Shown: piece by piece, positions 16,545-25,318 of the stretch
How the letters are laid out: the number at the start of each line of letters is the position of its first letter
How positions within the stretch are numbered: the first letter of the stretch is position 1
From: Myxococcota bacterium
GTDB lineage: Bacteria > Myxococcota_A > Bradymonadia > UBA7976 > UBA1532
Reading direction: 5' to 3'
NCBI GenBank assembly: GCA_023150895.1
Contig: JAKLJY010000001.1
Coordinates: 1-64,000, forward strand
Length of the DNA stretch: 64,000 bases
Notes under the pieces: model-generated
The model's database searches: none
What the model was told of the DNA's origin: nothing
The model's input: only the letters and a program-made list of their open reading frames with translations
Position numbers and translations under genes: made by a program

Positions 16545-17837
16545 ATGATCCGGATTCGAGACCCCATCCACGGCAGCATCCCGGTGAGCGAGGACGAGTT
16601 GCCGGTGGTCGACAGCCGGGTCTTCCAGCGCCTTCGGGGCATCAAGCAGCTCGGCTACACCGACCAGGCCTTTCCGGGCGCGACCCACACCCGGTACGCC
16701 CACAGCATCGGGGCGATGGAGGTGGCCACCCGAATGTTCGACGCGCTCTTTCCGCCCGAGTCGGGACGACTCCCCGGGCCCGATCGAGCACGGTTCCGTC
16801 AGTGTTTGCGCCTGGCCGTCCTTCTCCATGACGTGGGCCATCCGCCCGCCTCCCACGCGAGCGAGCCGTGCATGCCGCAACGGGCCCGTCTCGCACTGGA
16901 TCGCTTTTCGGACGCCGAGCAGAACGAGCGCGCGACGCACGAAGACTACACACACGCGCTCATCGTCCAGTCGGAGTTGACCCCGCTGTTGGTGCGAGCG
17001 CTCGATCGGATCGGCGCCACACCGGCCGACGTTGCTCACCTGGTGACGGGCCGGTACCCGGAACGGACCGCCACGTTCCGCGCCTCGGGTGTCGACTTCT
17101 TTCCGCTGCTGACCCAGATCGTCAGCGGCGAGATGGATGCCGACCGGATGGACTACCTGCAGCGGGACTCGTTCTTCGCGGGGGTCAACTACGGCAAGTT
17201 CGATCAGAGCTGGCTGATCGAAAACCTCGCCTGGCACGCCGTCGATGACCGGGCCTTCCTGGCCCTCTCACACCGGGCCGTCTTCGCGTTCGAGGACTTC
17301 CTCCTCAGCCGCTACCACATGTTCGTCAGCGTCTACTACCACTACATCCCGGTGGGCTTCGACACGATGCTGCTGCGGTTCTTCCAGGAGGCCCCCGGGG
17401 AGTTCTCGCTGGCGGCGGACCTGGACGCCTATGTGGCGATGGACGACATCGCCCTGATGGGCGTGATGCGCCTCTCGAAGAACCGATGGGCGCAACGGAT
17501 CGCCAATCGCCAGGCGTTTCGGCGGCTCCTCGAGATCAACGCCGACGGCACTTCGGCGGACTTCGAGGCGATCACCGCCGCCCTGACCGAAGCGGGCGTC
17601 GAGCACTTCATCTCGCGAGACCACGGGGTGCTCAGCAAGTACTACGGCATGGACGCCCCCGGCGCCCTGCCCATTTACGTGCGCAACGAGCCGCTCCGTC
17701 AAGCGATGCCCATTCACAGCTACTCCCGCATTTACGAGCGGTACCAACAGCCGACGCCACTCAACCGGGTTTACGTTCATCCGGATCAACAGGCCCTCGG
17801 TCGTCGAGTGCTGGAGAGCGTGGTCCAAGCGCCGTGA
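16545..17837 (+). CDS. HD-superfamily phosphohydrolase (dGTPase/SAMHD1-like)
   Basis: This is a 430-residue HD-domain hydrolase. It starts IRIRDPIHGSIPVSEDELPVVD, the conserved opening of the YwfO/SAMHD1-like group. Metal ligands are His53 region THTRYAHSIGA, the HD pair at 95-96 in LLHDVGHPPASHASE, and an Asp in SGEMDADRMDYL. Such enzymes dephosphorylate dNTPs or related nucleotides; the substrate is not decided here. There is no ribosome site, and the ATG is only 3 bases after the miaB stop, so translation is probably coupled. The last 77 bases overlap the convergent Rieske gene. Confidence 0.88.
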   Translation: MIRIRDPIHGSIPVSEDELPVVDSRVFQRLRGIKQLGYTDQAFPGATHTRYAHSIGAMEVATRMFDALFPPESGRLPGPDRARFRQCLRLAVLLHDVGHPPASHASEPCMPQRARLALDRFSDAEQNERATHEDYTHALIVQSELTPLLVRALDRIGATPADVAHLVTGRYPERTATFRASGVDFFPLLTQIVSGEMDADRMDYLQRDSFFAGVNYGKFDQSWLIENLAWHAVDDRAFLALSHRAVFAFEDFLLSRYHMFVSVYYHYIPVGFDTMLLRFFQEAPGEFSLAADLDAYVAMDDIALMGVMRLSKNRWAQRIANRQAFRRLLEINADGTSADFEAITAALTEAGVEHFISRDHGVLSKYYGMDAPGALPIYVRNEPLRQAMPIHSYSRIYERYQQPTPLNRVYVHPDQQALGRRVLESVVQAP

Positions 17838-18237
17838 CGAGGGCGCGGCGCCCCCGCAGCGAGTCGGCGAGGGCGCCCGGCAGAAAGACCTGAAGCTGGC
17901 CGAAGAACTCGACGACTTCGAGTGCGTCGAGGTGATCTCCGGCACACGGGCCGGACACGCACCGCCCATCCTCGGGGCGAAAGAGGGCCCCGTGGGTCGT
18001 GCAGACGAGGTGCCGGCGCTCCCGATCGAGAAAGCGAGCGCCCGTTCGGCTCAGGGGCACGGCCATGTGCGGGCACAGGTTGACGTATCCGCGGACCTGG
18101 CGCCCGAACCACCGCAGAATCACGAGGGGGAGGGCATGGCCCTCCCAGGTCGCTTCGACTGCGAGCACCTGACCCACCGGCGGCAGCTGCGCGGCGGGCA
18201 AGACCGCAACCAGGACCGGGGCGGACGCGGCGGTCAC
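17761..18237 (-). CDS. Rieske [2Fe-2S] domain protein
   Basis: This is a small Rieske ferredoxin-like protein of 158 residues. The cluster motif is seen as CPHMAVPLS followed 22 residues later by CTTHGALF, giving the two Cys and two His ligands, and then GRCVSGPCAG. Such proteins feed electrons to oxygenases or act as redox sensors. I chose the GTG at 18237, which lies 4 bases after the stop of the acyl-CoA dehydrogenase and suggests coupling. An in-frame ATG at 18300 would give 179 residues but lies inside the dehydrogenase gene. The two genes may be cotranscribed from the promoter carrying the FadR-like palindrome. The 3' end overlaps the HD hydrolase gene. Confidence 0.8.
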   Translation of the reverse strand: MTAASAPVLVAVLPAAQLPPVGQVLAVEATWEGHALPLVILRWFGRQVRGYVNLCPHMAVPLSRTGARFLDRERRHLVCTTHGALFRPEDGRCVSGPCAGDHLDALEVVEFFGQLQVFLPGALADSLRGRRALVTALGPRSPALDDRGPVDPDERKPG

Positions 18238-18241
18238 CGGG

Positions 18242-20014
18242 TCAGAATGGATACCGACCGGCCGAAACCACGGCGTCCGCAATCTCACGGCGCGCCGCAA
18301 TCAAGTCGGCGGGGAGATAGGGCGCAAGGCGATCGATGCCCTCGATCATGCGGCTCGGCTTGTTCGCCAGGTGACACGCCAGTTCTCGAGCGCGCGCAGC
18401 GACCCGGCGGTAGCTCTCCGTGCAGACGACCCGGGCGACGGCGAGGCGTCCTTTGGCCTTTTCGGCCCCCATCGACTCGAGGGACTGCGCGACGCGGGTC
18501 AGCGTCGAGTCGGCAGCCCAGACGTCCGTGAGCATGTCCGCGAGGCCGAGGAGCAACTCCTGCTGTCGGTCGAGCTCGGCCATGAACTTCTGAGCGGCGG
18601 CACCGGCCGTGTAGATGAAGACCTTCTTGGCCTGCTCCGTCATGAACGTCTCTTGTGCGAGCGGCTCGTCTCCCGCGGGCACGACCGCCGTCTCGCCCGC
18701 CTTCACTTCGGCCTCGAGCGCCATCATGACGGGCATCAGGTTGAGCTTGCCCTGCATGACCCGCTTGAAGAGGGTGCCGGGAACGAGGAGTCGATTGATC
18801 TCGTTCGTGCCCTCGAAGATCCGGTTGACCCGGACGTCGCGCAACGGCTGCTCGATGGGATACTCGCGTGTGAAGCCGTAACCGCCATGAATCTGCAGCG
18901 CCTCATCGAGGACGAAGGCAACGGCCTCCGAGCCGTACACCTTGAGCATCGAGCACTCGATGGTGAAGTCCTTCAGCACCTCGACCGCGTGTTTCCAGTG
19001 GTCCGGATCACCCGCGTCGAGCGCCTCGAGCCGCGCGTCCATCGCACCGCAAAGGCGCCACGCCATGGCGTCCGTCGCAAAGACCAGCGCGGCGGACCGC
19101 GCGAGCTTCTCGCGGATGGCCGGGAACTCGACGATGGCCGTCTGGAATTGCTTGCGGTCGCGAGCGTAACGGACCGCGTCCCCGATGCCGCGCTTGGCGA
19201 CGCCGTTCGACCCGATGCCGAGCTTGTAGCGACCGATGTTCAGGATGTTGAACGCGATGACGCTGCCGCGGCCAATCTCACCGAGGAGGTTCTCGGCGGG
19301 TACCCGCACGTCCTCGAGGATGACTTGCGCCGTCGACGACCCCTTCAGCCCGAGCTTCTTCTCCTCGACCCCGATGGAGACGCCCGGGGTGTTCCGGTCG
19401 ACGATGAACGCGCTGAAGAGGCGCCCGTCGACCTGCGCGAACACGATGAGGACGTCGGCGATGTTCGCGTTCGTGATCCACTGTTTCACGCCGTTGAGGA
19501 CGTAGACGTCGCCCTCCCGGATGGCGGTCGTCTTCGCGCCCATGGCGTCGGAGCCGCTCCCGGGCTCGGTGAGGCAGTACGCCGCAATGGTCTCGCCGGC
19601 CGCGAGTCCCGGCAGGTACTTCGCCTTCTGGGACTCCGTTCCGAAGATGACGATGGGCAGCGTGCCGATGCCGACGTGCGCCCCGAAGGTCACCGCCCAG
19701 GACCCCTGGACTGCCATCGCCTCCGACGCGAGCGCCGAGGTGGTCTTGTCGAGGCCGAGGCCGCCGTAAGCTTCGGGAATGTCGATGGAGAGCAGGCCGA
19801 GTTCACCGGCCTTGCGCATCAGCTTGCGCAGGATCCCGTAGTCGAGGTGTTCGATCGCCTCGTTCCGGGAAAGGACCTCCTTCTCCATGAACTCTTCGGC
19901 CGTTCGCAGGAACATGCGCTGTTCGTCGGAGAACGCCTCGGGGGTCAGGATGTGGTGGCGACACGCAGGCGTGAGGAGAAAGCCGACGCCGGTTTCGGGT
20001 TCGATGGCGGGCAT
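18242..20014 (-). CDS. long-type acyl-CoA dehydrogenase (VLCAD/ACAD9-like, two-domain)
   Basis: This is a 590-residue FAD enzyme that introduces the trans-2 double bond in acyl-CoA, the first step of beta-oxidation. Residues about 25-410 are the normal dehydrogenase fold with [48 protein letters not shown] and the catalytic Glu in RIFEGTNEINR. An extra alpha-helical C-terminal domain of about 170 residues follows, as in VLCAD/ACAD9 and many bacterial FadE-like enzymes of about 590 residues. This suggests long-chain substrates. The ATG follows CGGAGTGAT. A perfect 8-2-8 palindrome lies 19-36 bases upstream, pointing to control by a TetR-type fatty-acid regulator. The Rieske gene follows immediately. 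Confidence 0.92.
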   Translation of the reverse strand: MPAIEPETGVGFLLTPACRHHILTPEAFSDEQRMFLRTAEEFMEKEVLSRNEAIEHLDYGILRKLMRKAGELGLLSIDIPEAYGGLGLDKTTSALASEAMAVQGSWAVTFGAHVGIGTLPIVIFGTESQKAKYLPGLAAGETIAAYCLTEPGSGSDAMGAKTTAIREGDVYVLNGVKQWITNANIADVLIVFAQVDGRLFSAFIVDRNTPGVSIGVEEKKLGLKGSSTAQVILEDVRVPAENLLGEIGRGSVIAFNILNIGRYKLGIGSNGVAKRGIGDAVRYARDRKQFQTAIVEFPAIREKLARSAALVFATDAMAWRLCGAMDARLEALDAGDPDHWKHAVEVLKDFTIECSMLKVYGSEAVAFVLDEALQIHGGYGFTREYPIEQPLRDVRVNRIFEGTNEINRLLVPGTLFKRVMQGKLNLMPVMMALEAEVKAGETAVVPAGDEPLAQETFMTEQAKKVFIYTAGAAAQKFMAELDRQQELLLGLADMLTDVWAADSTLTRVAQSLESMGAEKAKGRLAVARVVCTESYRRVAARARELACHLANKPSRMIEGIDRLAPYLPADLIAARREIADAVVSAGRYPF

Positions 20015-20032
20015 GGATCACTCCGTCGGGAC

Positions 20033-20050
20033 TGAATGAACATTCATTCA
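20033..20050. promoter_or_regulatory. FadR-like TetR-family operator
   Basis: TGAATGAA-CA-TTCATTCA is a perfect inverted repeat with 8-base arms. It differs at one position from the Bacillus subtilis FadR consensus as I remember it (TGAATGA-MTAN-TCATTCA). It is placed just upstream of the acyl-CoA dehydrogenase ribosome site, where a bound repressor would block transcription until acyl-CoA releases it. Confidence 0.65.
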
Positions 20051-20108
20051 CTGACAGCGCGATGGTGGTCGACGCGCCGCGTCATGTCAAGGCGCGTCGG
20101 CCGGTTCG

Positions 20109-22526
20109 TCAGTTCACCGCCCCGGTCGCCTCCGGCGCCTTGCGCTTTCGGCGCCGCGGGCGTGCCCGTTTCGACTTCACCCCGAGCGCGAGCTGGAGCA
20201 CGTCGTCCATCCGATCGACGAAGTGGAACTGCACGGTCGAGAGCAGGTGCGGCGGGATCTCCTCGAGGTCGCCCGCGTTGCGACTCGGCAGGAGGACCTC
20301 GGTGAAGCCGGCGCGGACGGCCGCGAGGACCTTCTCTTTGACCCCTCCGACCGGGAGCACCATGCCACGAAGCGTGATTTCGCCCGTCATCGCGAGCCCG
20401 GGCTTGACGGGCTTGTCGATGAGCAGGGACGTCAGCGCCGTGAGGATGGTCACGCCCGCGCTCGGCCCGTCCTTGGGGATGCCACCGCTCGGCAGGTGCA
20501 GGTGGAAACTCCGCTCGGAAAACATCTCCTCGGGAATGCCGAGTTCGTCGGCACGGGCGTGGATGAACGACATCGCGGCGTGCGCGCTCTCCTTCATGAC
20601 TTCGCCGAGCTGACCGGTCAGCGTCAGCTTGCCCGAGCCCTTCATGTCCGTGGTCTCGATGAAGAGAATGTCGCCACCTACGGGCGTCCAGGCGAGCCCG
20701 ACCGCGACCCCCGGTTCCGTGACGTCCTCTTTCGATTCGGGGAAGTGTTTTTCCGGCCCGAGGGCGGCCCGGACCCGCGTCGGGTCCACGTTCACCGGGG
20801 GCGAAACGTCTCCGGCAGCGATGTCGCGAGCGACGGAGCGCATGACCGAAGCGATCTCCCGGTTCAGCGTGCGGACGCCGGCTTCCCGCGTGTACCGTCC
20901 GATGACGTAGCGCAGCGCCTCGTCACTGACCCGGACCTGCGCGGCGTCGAGCCCGTGCTCCTCGAGCTGCCGCGGCACGAGATGGCCGCGGGCGATCGCC
21001 TCCTTCTCCTCCTCCAGGTAGCCCGGCACGTCGATGATCTCCATGCGATCCCTCAGGGCCGGTGGAATCGTATCGATGCGGTTGGCGGTCGTCATGAAGA
21101 GCACGCCCGACAGATCGATGGGGACCTCGAGGTAGTGGTCGCTGAAGGCGTCGTTCTGCTCCGGGTCGAGCACCTCGAGAAGCGCCGAGGCCGGGTCGCC
21201 CCGGAAATCGTTGCCGAGCTTGTCGATCTCGTCGAGGACGAAAACCGGGTTCATGGTGCCGGCGCGCTTGAGGCCTTGAACGATTCGGCCAGGGAGCGCG
21301 CCGACGTAGGTGCGGCGATGTCCCCGAATCTCGGCTTCATCCCGGACGCCGCCGAGGGAGATGCGCACGAACTCTCGACCGAGAGCCTGTGCGACGGACT
21401 TGCCCAGCGACGTCTTCCCGACGCCCGGCGGTCCGGCGAGGCAGAGAATCGGCCCCTTCATGTCACCCTTGAGCTTGCGGACGGCGAGGAACTCGATGAT
21501 CCGGCGCTTGACCTTCAAGAGCCCGTAGTGGTCGTGGTCGAGGATGCGCTGCGCGTCTTTCAGATCGTTCTTGTCCTGCGTCCGACGGGCCCAGGGGACC
21601 TCCAGCAACCAGTCCACGTACGTGCGCGCGACCGTGTACTCGGCGCTCTGCGGGTTGATGCGGCCGAGGCGCCGCACTTCCTTCGTGGCGGCCTTCTTGA
21701 CGGGCTCGGGCATTTCCGCCCGCGCGACGCGCTCCTCGAGCTCGTCTGACTCCTCGTCGGCATCGCCCTCGTCCCCGAGCTCCTTGCGGATCGCCTTGAG
21801 CTGCTCCCGCAGGAAGACCTCGCGTTGATGCTTGTCCAGACTGCCGCGGACCTCGGTGCGGATGCGGCCGGTGATCTCGAGGACCTCCGCCTCTCGGGCC
21901 AGGTGCTCGATGACGCGGGCGAGCCGGACCTTGACGTCCGATGTCTCCAGAAGCTGTTGTTTCTCTGCGACGCCCAGACGCATCTGTGCGCCGATGAGGT
22001 CCGTCAGATGGCCGGGATCCTCGATGCCCTCGATGACCTGGTGCGCCTCGCTCGGAATCCGCGGCGAGAGCTCGATGACCTTGGCGGCGAGCTCCCGAAG
22101 ATTCCGGAGCAGCGCCTGCGTCTCGGCGTCGGCCGAGCGGGTGTCGTCGAGGGTCGACACCTCGACGTGCAGCCGGTCGCTGGTCTCCAGGAATCGTTCG
22201 ATGCGACCGCGGGCGATGCCCTCGATCACCAGTTCCTGGGAATTGTCGGCGCTGCGTCCGAGGCGGGTAATCCGGCAGATCGTGCCGATCCGGTACAGGT
22301 CGAGGGGTCCCGGATCCTCGTCCTCCGGGTCGCGTTGGGTCACGACGAAGACGAGGCCGTGCGACGTCGCCGCGACCTCGATCGATCGCAGCGTCTTGCC
22401 GCGGCCCACCGCAAGGGGAACGGGCATGCCGGGGACCGGAAAGACGACGGCGTTCTTGACGGCGATGGCGGGCAGTTCAGACGGAATCCGCGTCACGGCG
22501 GCGAGCGCAGTGCTCTTCTTGCTCAT
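20109..22526 (-). CDS. lon: ATP-dependent Lon protease
   Basis: Lon is a cytoplasmic AAA+ serine protease that degrades misfolded and regulatory proteins. The product is 805 residues. It has an N-terminal substrate-binding domain (about 10-200), Walker A GPPGVGKTS (365-373), Walker B FVLDEIDKLG, and a C-terminal protease domain with the catalytic Ser689 in PKDGPSAG and Lys730 in GGVKEK. A basic tail (KSKRARPRRRKRK) is added at the C-terminus, perhaps for DNA or polyphosphate binding. The start MSKKSTALAA is preceded by GAGGC. It is downstream of the OMP gene on the same strand. Confidence 0.97.
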   Translation of the reverse strand: MSKKSTALAAVTRIPSELPAIAVKNAVVFPVPGMPVPLAVGRGKTLRSIEVAATSHGLVFVVTQRDPEDEDPGPLDLYRIGTICRITRLGRSADNSQELVIEGIARGRIERFLETSDRLHVEVSTLDDTRSADAETQALLRNLRELAAKVIELSPRIPSEAHQVIEGIEDPGHLTDLIGAQMRLGVAEKQQLLETSDVKVRLARVIEHLAREAEVLEITGRIRTEVRGSLDKHQREVFLREQLKAIRKELGDEGDADEESDELEERVARAEMPEPVKKAATKEVRRLGRINPQSAEYTVARTYVDWLLEVPWARRTQDKNDLKDAQRILDHDHYGLLKVKRRIIEFLAVRKLKGDMKGPILCLAGPPGVGKTSLGKSVAQALGREFVRISLGGVRDEAEIRGHRRTYVGALPGRIVQGLKRAGTMNPVFVLDEIDKLGNDFRGDPASALLEVLDPEQNDAFSDHYLEVPIDLSGVLFMTTANRIDTIPPALRDRMEIIDVPGYLEEEKEAIARGHLVPRQLEEHGLDAAQVRVSDEALRYVIGRYTREAGVRTLNREIASVMRSVARDIAAGDVSPPVNVDPTRVRAALGPEKHFPESKEDVTEPGVAVGLAWTPVGGDILFIETTDMKGSGKLTLTGQLGEVMKESAHAAMSFIHARADELGIPEEMFSERSFHLHLPSGGIPKDGPSAGVTILTALTSLLIDKPVKPGLAMTGEITLRGMVLPVGGVKEKVLAAVRAGFTEVLLPSRNAGDLEEIPPHLLSTVQFHFVDRMDDVLQLALGVKSKRARPRRRKRKAPEATGAVN

Positions 22527-22589
22527 GGGGGCCTCGTTGGTTTCGGTGGTGTTCGGGTCTCGCTGACCATGAACACGGACCGTCGCCGG

Positions 22590-23153
22590 TCAAGGTGCGA
22601 GCGGATCCCCGAGGCCCCAGCGAAAGCCCACGCCGACCTGGATCTCGAGGAGCGCCGGGTATCGGGAGGCGTCGAAGAGCTGGTGATAGTGGGCGCCGAC
22701 GGAGAGCGAAATGCGCTCGTCGAGGAGGCGGTCGAAGCCGAGACCGAACCGGACGCCCGCATCCGTCGCTTCGGCCGCGCCTCGGTCCCCGGAAGTGACA
22801 TAGAGGCCCGGCGAAAGCTCGAGCCAGGGGACGTACTCGAACACGTCGAGTTGATATCGCCCGCCGACGCCGAGCTGGTGCACCTGAAACGCCCGCTCCC
22901 GGATGGCGTGTGCGCTGAGACCGTAGCGCGCCCCCACGGCCCAGGTGGGTCCGAACGCGTAACCTGCCGTGGCTGCCCCGCCGATGCCGTGATAGCGTCG
23001 CGTGTCGGCCTGACACACATAACCGCCGCTGAATCCGGCCCGAATCTCCGGATCACCAAACCCCGCCGCCGCGGGGCGGGGCGGGGCGCTCAGCAACACG
23101 AACGCCGCAGCGACGAGGCGAGGGGAGCAACGGAGGGGACGGTCGGGCAACAT
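22590..23153 (-). CDS. predicted outer-membrane beta-barrel protein
   Basis: This is a 187-residue exported protein. The signal peptide includes RLVAAAFVLLSAPPRPAAA, with cleavage near residue 30. The mature part is a series of short alternating strands rich in Gly and aromatic residues (for example GVGGRYQLDVFEYVPW and LEIQVGVGFRWGLG), ending in a strand close to the C-terminus. This is the look of a small beta-barrel of 8 strands. I chose the ATG at 23153 because it gives a proper signal peptide. There is no known family. It lies 63 bases before lon and is divergent from the yfgM-bamB pair. Confidence 0.65.
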   Translation of the reverse strand: MLPDRPLRCSPRLVAAAFVLLSAPPRPAAAGFGDPEIRAGFSGGYVCQADTRRYHGIGGAATAGYAFGPTWAVGARYGLSAHAIRERAFQVHQLGVGGRYQLDVFEYVPWLELSPGLYVTSGDRGAAEATDAGVRFGLGFDRLLDERISLSVGAHYHQLFDASRYPALLEIQVGVGFRWGLGDPLAP

Positions 23154-23203
23154 CGGCGCATCGTCGCCCCTCCGCCCAGATGGGTCAACGTCCAGTGGGC
23201 GCG

Positions 23204-23232
23204 TTGACACCCGCTGTGCACCGTGCTATGTG
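23204..23232 (+). promoter_or_regulatory. sigma-70-type promoter of the yfgM-bamB operon
   Basis: A perfect -35 TTGACA (23204-23209) is followed after 17 bases by TATGTG (23227-23232). Transcription would start near 23239. This rules out an ATG at 23223 and supports the GTG at 23283 as the first start codon. Confidence 0.6.
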
Positions 23233-23282
23233 CGCGGCCCGATTTCGCTCGGGCTCGCCCGAGTCCGACGCCGGAGAACGAC

Positions 23283-24176
23283 GTGGTCAAGCGGATCAAG
23301 AAGCGCATTCCCAAAGCCGACGGTGAACCGGAGACGGGCGAAGAGCTCGTCGACGACGAAGACGGGCCCGACGCCCCCGAGTCCGGCGAGTCCGCGACCG
23401 AGACGCTCGAGCACCTGCGCGACAAGCTCGGCGAGGTGAACCAGGACGAGTTCGTCGACCGCGGTGCCAAGGTCCTCGAGTGGATCGTCAAGCACCGCCT
23501 CAAGCTCGTCGGCGTGTTCGTCGTCGCGGTCGCTGCCTCGACGGTGCTGCACTTTGCCCTCAAGGCGAAGCGCGAGGCCATCGAGGCCAAGGCGGCCGTG
23601 TTCCTCGACGGCACGAAGCCCCTCGGGGAGGCCCGCAATCTCCTCCCGCAGTTCGTTCTCGGGGGCACCGAGAAGCCGAAGGATCCGTTGACGCCGGCGG
23701 AGCGCACGAAGCGCCTCGAAGACGCCGCAGCCGCCTTCGGCAAGGCCCGCGACGAGGCGAGCGGCGGCCCGCTCGGCAAGATTTCCGGACTCGGCCTCGC
23801 GGGCGCTCGATTCGAGCAGGGCAAGTTCGATGAGGCCCTGAAGCTCTACGACGAGTTCGCCGCCGACGAGAAGGCGGATCCCGTGGCCCGAGCCCTTGCG
23901 GTTCAGGGGCGCGCCGCGACGCTCGAGGCGACGAACAAGCTCCCCGAGGCGATCGACGCGTGGAAGAAGTTCGAGAACCTCGACCCCAAGAGCTATGGCG
24001 TCCTCGCCGGGCTGCAGATTGGCCGCCTGCTCGAACAGCAGGGCAAGGGACCCGAGGCGAAGGCCCACTACGAGCGGGTTCAGAAAGACAACGCTGCAGC
24101 CCTCGATCACATGGCCAACGCCGACGCGAAGCGTGAGCTCGAGCGTCGGGTCGCCCGGCTCGGCGACGGCACGTGA
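23283..24176 (+). CDS. YfgM-like membrane-anchored TPR protein
   Basis: This is a 297-residue protein with a charged cytoplasmic N-terminus (about 1-75, rich in Asp/Glu), one membrane helix (LKLVGVFVVAVAASTVLHF, about 78-96) and a periplasmic part of TPR-like helical repeats. This is the plan of YfgM, an ancillary factor at SecYEG that hands proteins to periplasmic chaperones. The GTG at 23283 follows GGAGA and lies 44 bases after the predicted transcription start. The stop overlaps the next gene by GTGA. As in Escherichia coli (yfgM-bamB-der), the bamB homologue is adjacent; der is 11 kb away here. Confidence 0.8.
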   Translation: MVKRIKKRIPKADGEPETGEELVDDEDGPDAPESGESATETLEHLRDKLGEVNQDEFVDRGAKVLEWIVKHRLKLVGVFVVAVAASTVLHFALKAKREAIEAKAAVFLDGTKPLGEARNLLPQFVLGGTEKPKDPLTPAERTKRLEDAAAAFGKARDEASGGPLGKISGLGLAGARFEQGKFDEALKLYDEFAADEKADPVARALAVQGRAATLEATNKLPEAIDAWKKFENLDPKSYGVLAGLQIGRLLEQQGKGPEAKAHYERVQKDNAAALDHMANADAKRELERRVARLGDGT

Positions 24177-25318
24177 GAGGGGCCCGCGCGGCCGGGCTCG
24201 GCCTCTGCCTGCTCGGCTGCGGCGCGACGATGCCCGGCGGGGCAGGGGATGACTCTCCTCTGACGGGGCATTTCCGCAATGTCGAGCCCGTCTCCGTCAC
24301 GCCCGCATGGCGTCTCGCGCTTGCCGAGGGGCCCGTGTATCGACTCCGCCCGCACGAGCTCGGGACGCCCGCCCATTCGGCGAGCCTCGACCGCGTGGTG
24401 GTCGGGACGGCCTCGGGTGAGGTGGTGTGCGCCCGGGCTGGCAATGGGGAAGTCCTTTGGCGACGGCGGATGGACGGCGCCGTCAGCTCGACGCCGGTCT
24501 TCGACGGGCGGCGCGTTCTGCTCGGGACGGACGACGGCCAGATGCTGGCGCTCGACGCAGACTCCGGCGAAGAGCGCTGGCGGTACGTCGTCCAGGGTGC
24601 CATCCAGGAGCCCCCCCAGCTCGTCGGTGATCAGGTCCTCTTCGTCGACGGCACGAACTCGGTATACGCGGTCGGGCGAACCGACGGCGCGTGGCGGTGG
24701 CAATACCGACGCACCCCACCGGCCGACTTCTCCGTGTCGGGGGAGGCGCGTCCCCTCGTGGTGGAAGGCCGGGTCTTCGTCGGCTTTTCGGACGGTCACC
24801 TCGTCGCCCTCGCGGCTTCGGACGGTGCGGTCCTCTGGACGCGCGACCTCGCGCCGGAACACGACCGATTCCAGGACGTGGATGCGGCAGCGGTCCTGCT
24901 CGACGGCAGGCTGTTTGCGGCGTCTGCGGCGACGGGGATTCACGCGCTGCGTCCGGCCGATGGCACGATCCTCTTCACCGTCCCCGTTGCGGGCGTCAAT
25001 CAGTTGATGGTCCAAGGCGGCAGTTTGATTGCCAGTGTCGATCGCGGGGAGGTGTGGCGGGTCTCCTCGGATGGGCGCGTCGAGTGGAAGACCCGCCTGC
25101 CGGGCGGTGCGCCGAGCGAGGCGGTCGCCCTTGGGGACGCGCTAGCGGTCTCCATGAGTCAGGGCGCCCTGCAGTTTCTGCGCGCCCGGGACGGCCGCCC
25201 CCTGCAGCGGTTTGCGCCTGGCCTCGGTCTCGCCGCCGCGCCCGGCGTCGCGACGGACGGCGGCCTCTACGTCTTGTCCAATGCGGGCGTGCTCTACGCG
25301 TTCCGCCCCGGCGCCTGA
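24173..25318 (+). CDS. bamB: BamB-like PQQ/beta-propeller lipoprotein
   Basis: This is a 381-residue outer-membrane assembly lipoprotein candidate. It starts at a GTG that overlaps the upstream stop as GTGA, giving translational coupling. The signal ends in the lipobox LLGC. From residue about 60 the chain is a seven-to-eight-bladed beta-propeller of PQQ-like repeats: GEVVCARAGNGEVLWRRR, GQMLALDADSGEERWRY, GHLVALAASDGAVLWTRD, GIHALRPADGTILF. BamB is the best match by size, lipidation and the yfgM neighbour, but PQQ propellers are common and no BamA-contact residues were verified. It is convergent with the SIS isomerase, with a 25-base overlap. Confidence 0.78.
   Translation: MRGARAAGLGLCLLGCGATMPGGAGDDSPLTGHFRNVEPVSVTPAWRLALAEGPVYRLRPHELGTPAHSASLDRVVVGTASGEVVCARAGNGEVLWRRRMDGAVSSTPVFDGRRVLLGTDDGQMLALDADSGEERWRYVVQGAIQEPPQLVGDQVLFVDGTNSVYAVGRTDGAWRWQYRRTPPADFSVSGEARPLVVEGRVFVGFSDGHLVALAASDGAVLWTRDLAPEHDRFQDVDAAAVLLDGRLFAASAATGIHALRPADGTILFTVPVAGVNQLMVQGGSLIASVDRGEVWRVSSDGRVEWKTRLPGGAPSEAVALGDALAVSMSQGALQFLRARDGRPLQRFAPGLGLAAAPGVATDGGLYVLSNAGVLYAFRPGA

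Noticed and set aside
23223-23282. An ATG start at 23223 for the YfgM-like gene
   Set aside because: It lies upstream of the predicted -10 box at 23227-23232, so it would not be in the mRNA; the GTG at 23283 has a ribosome site.
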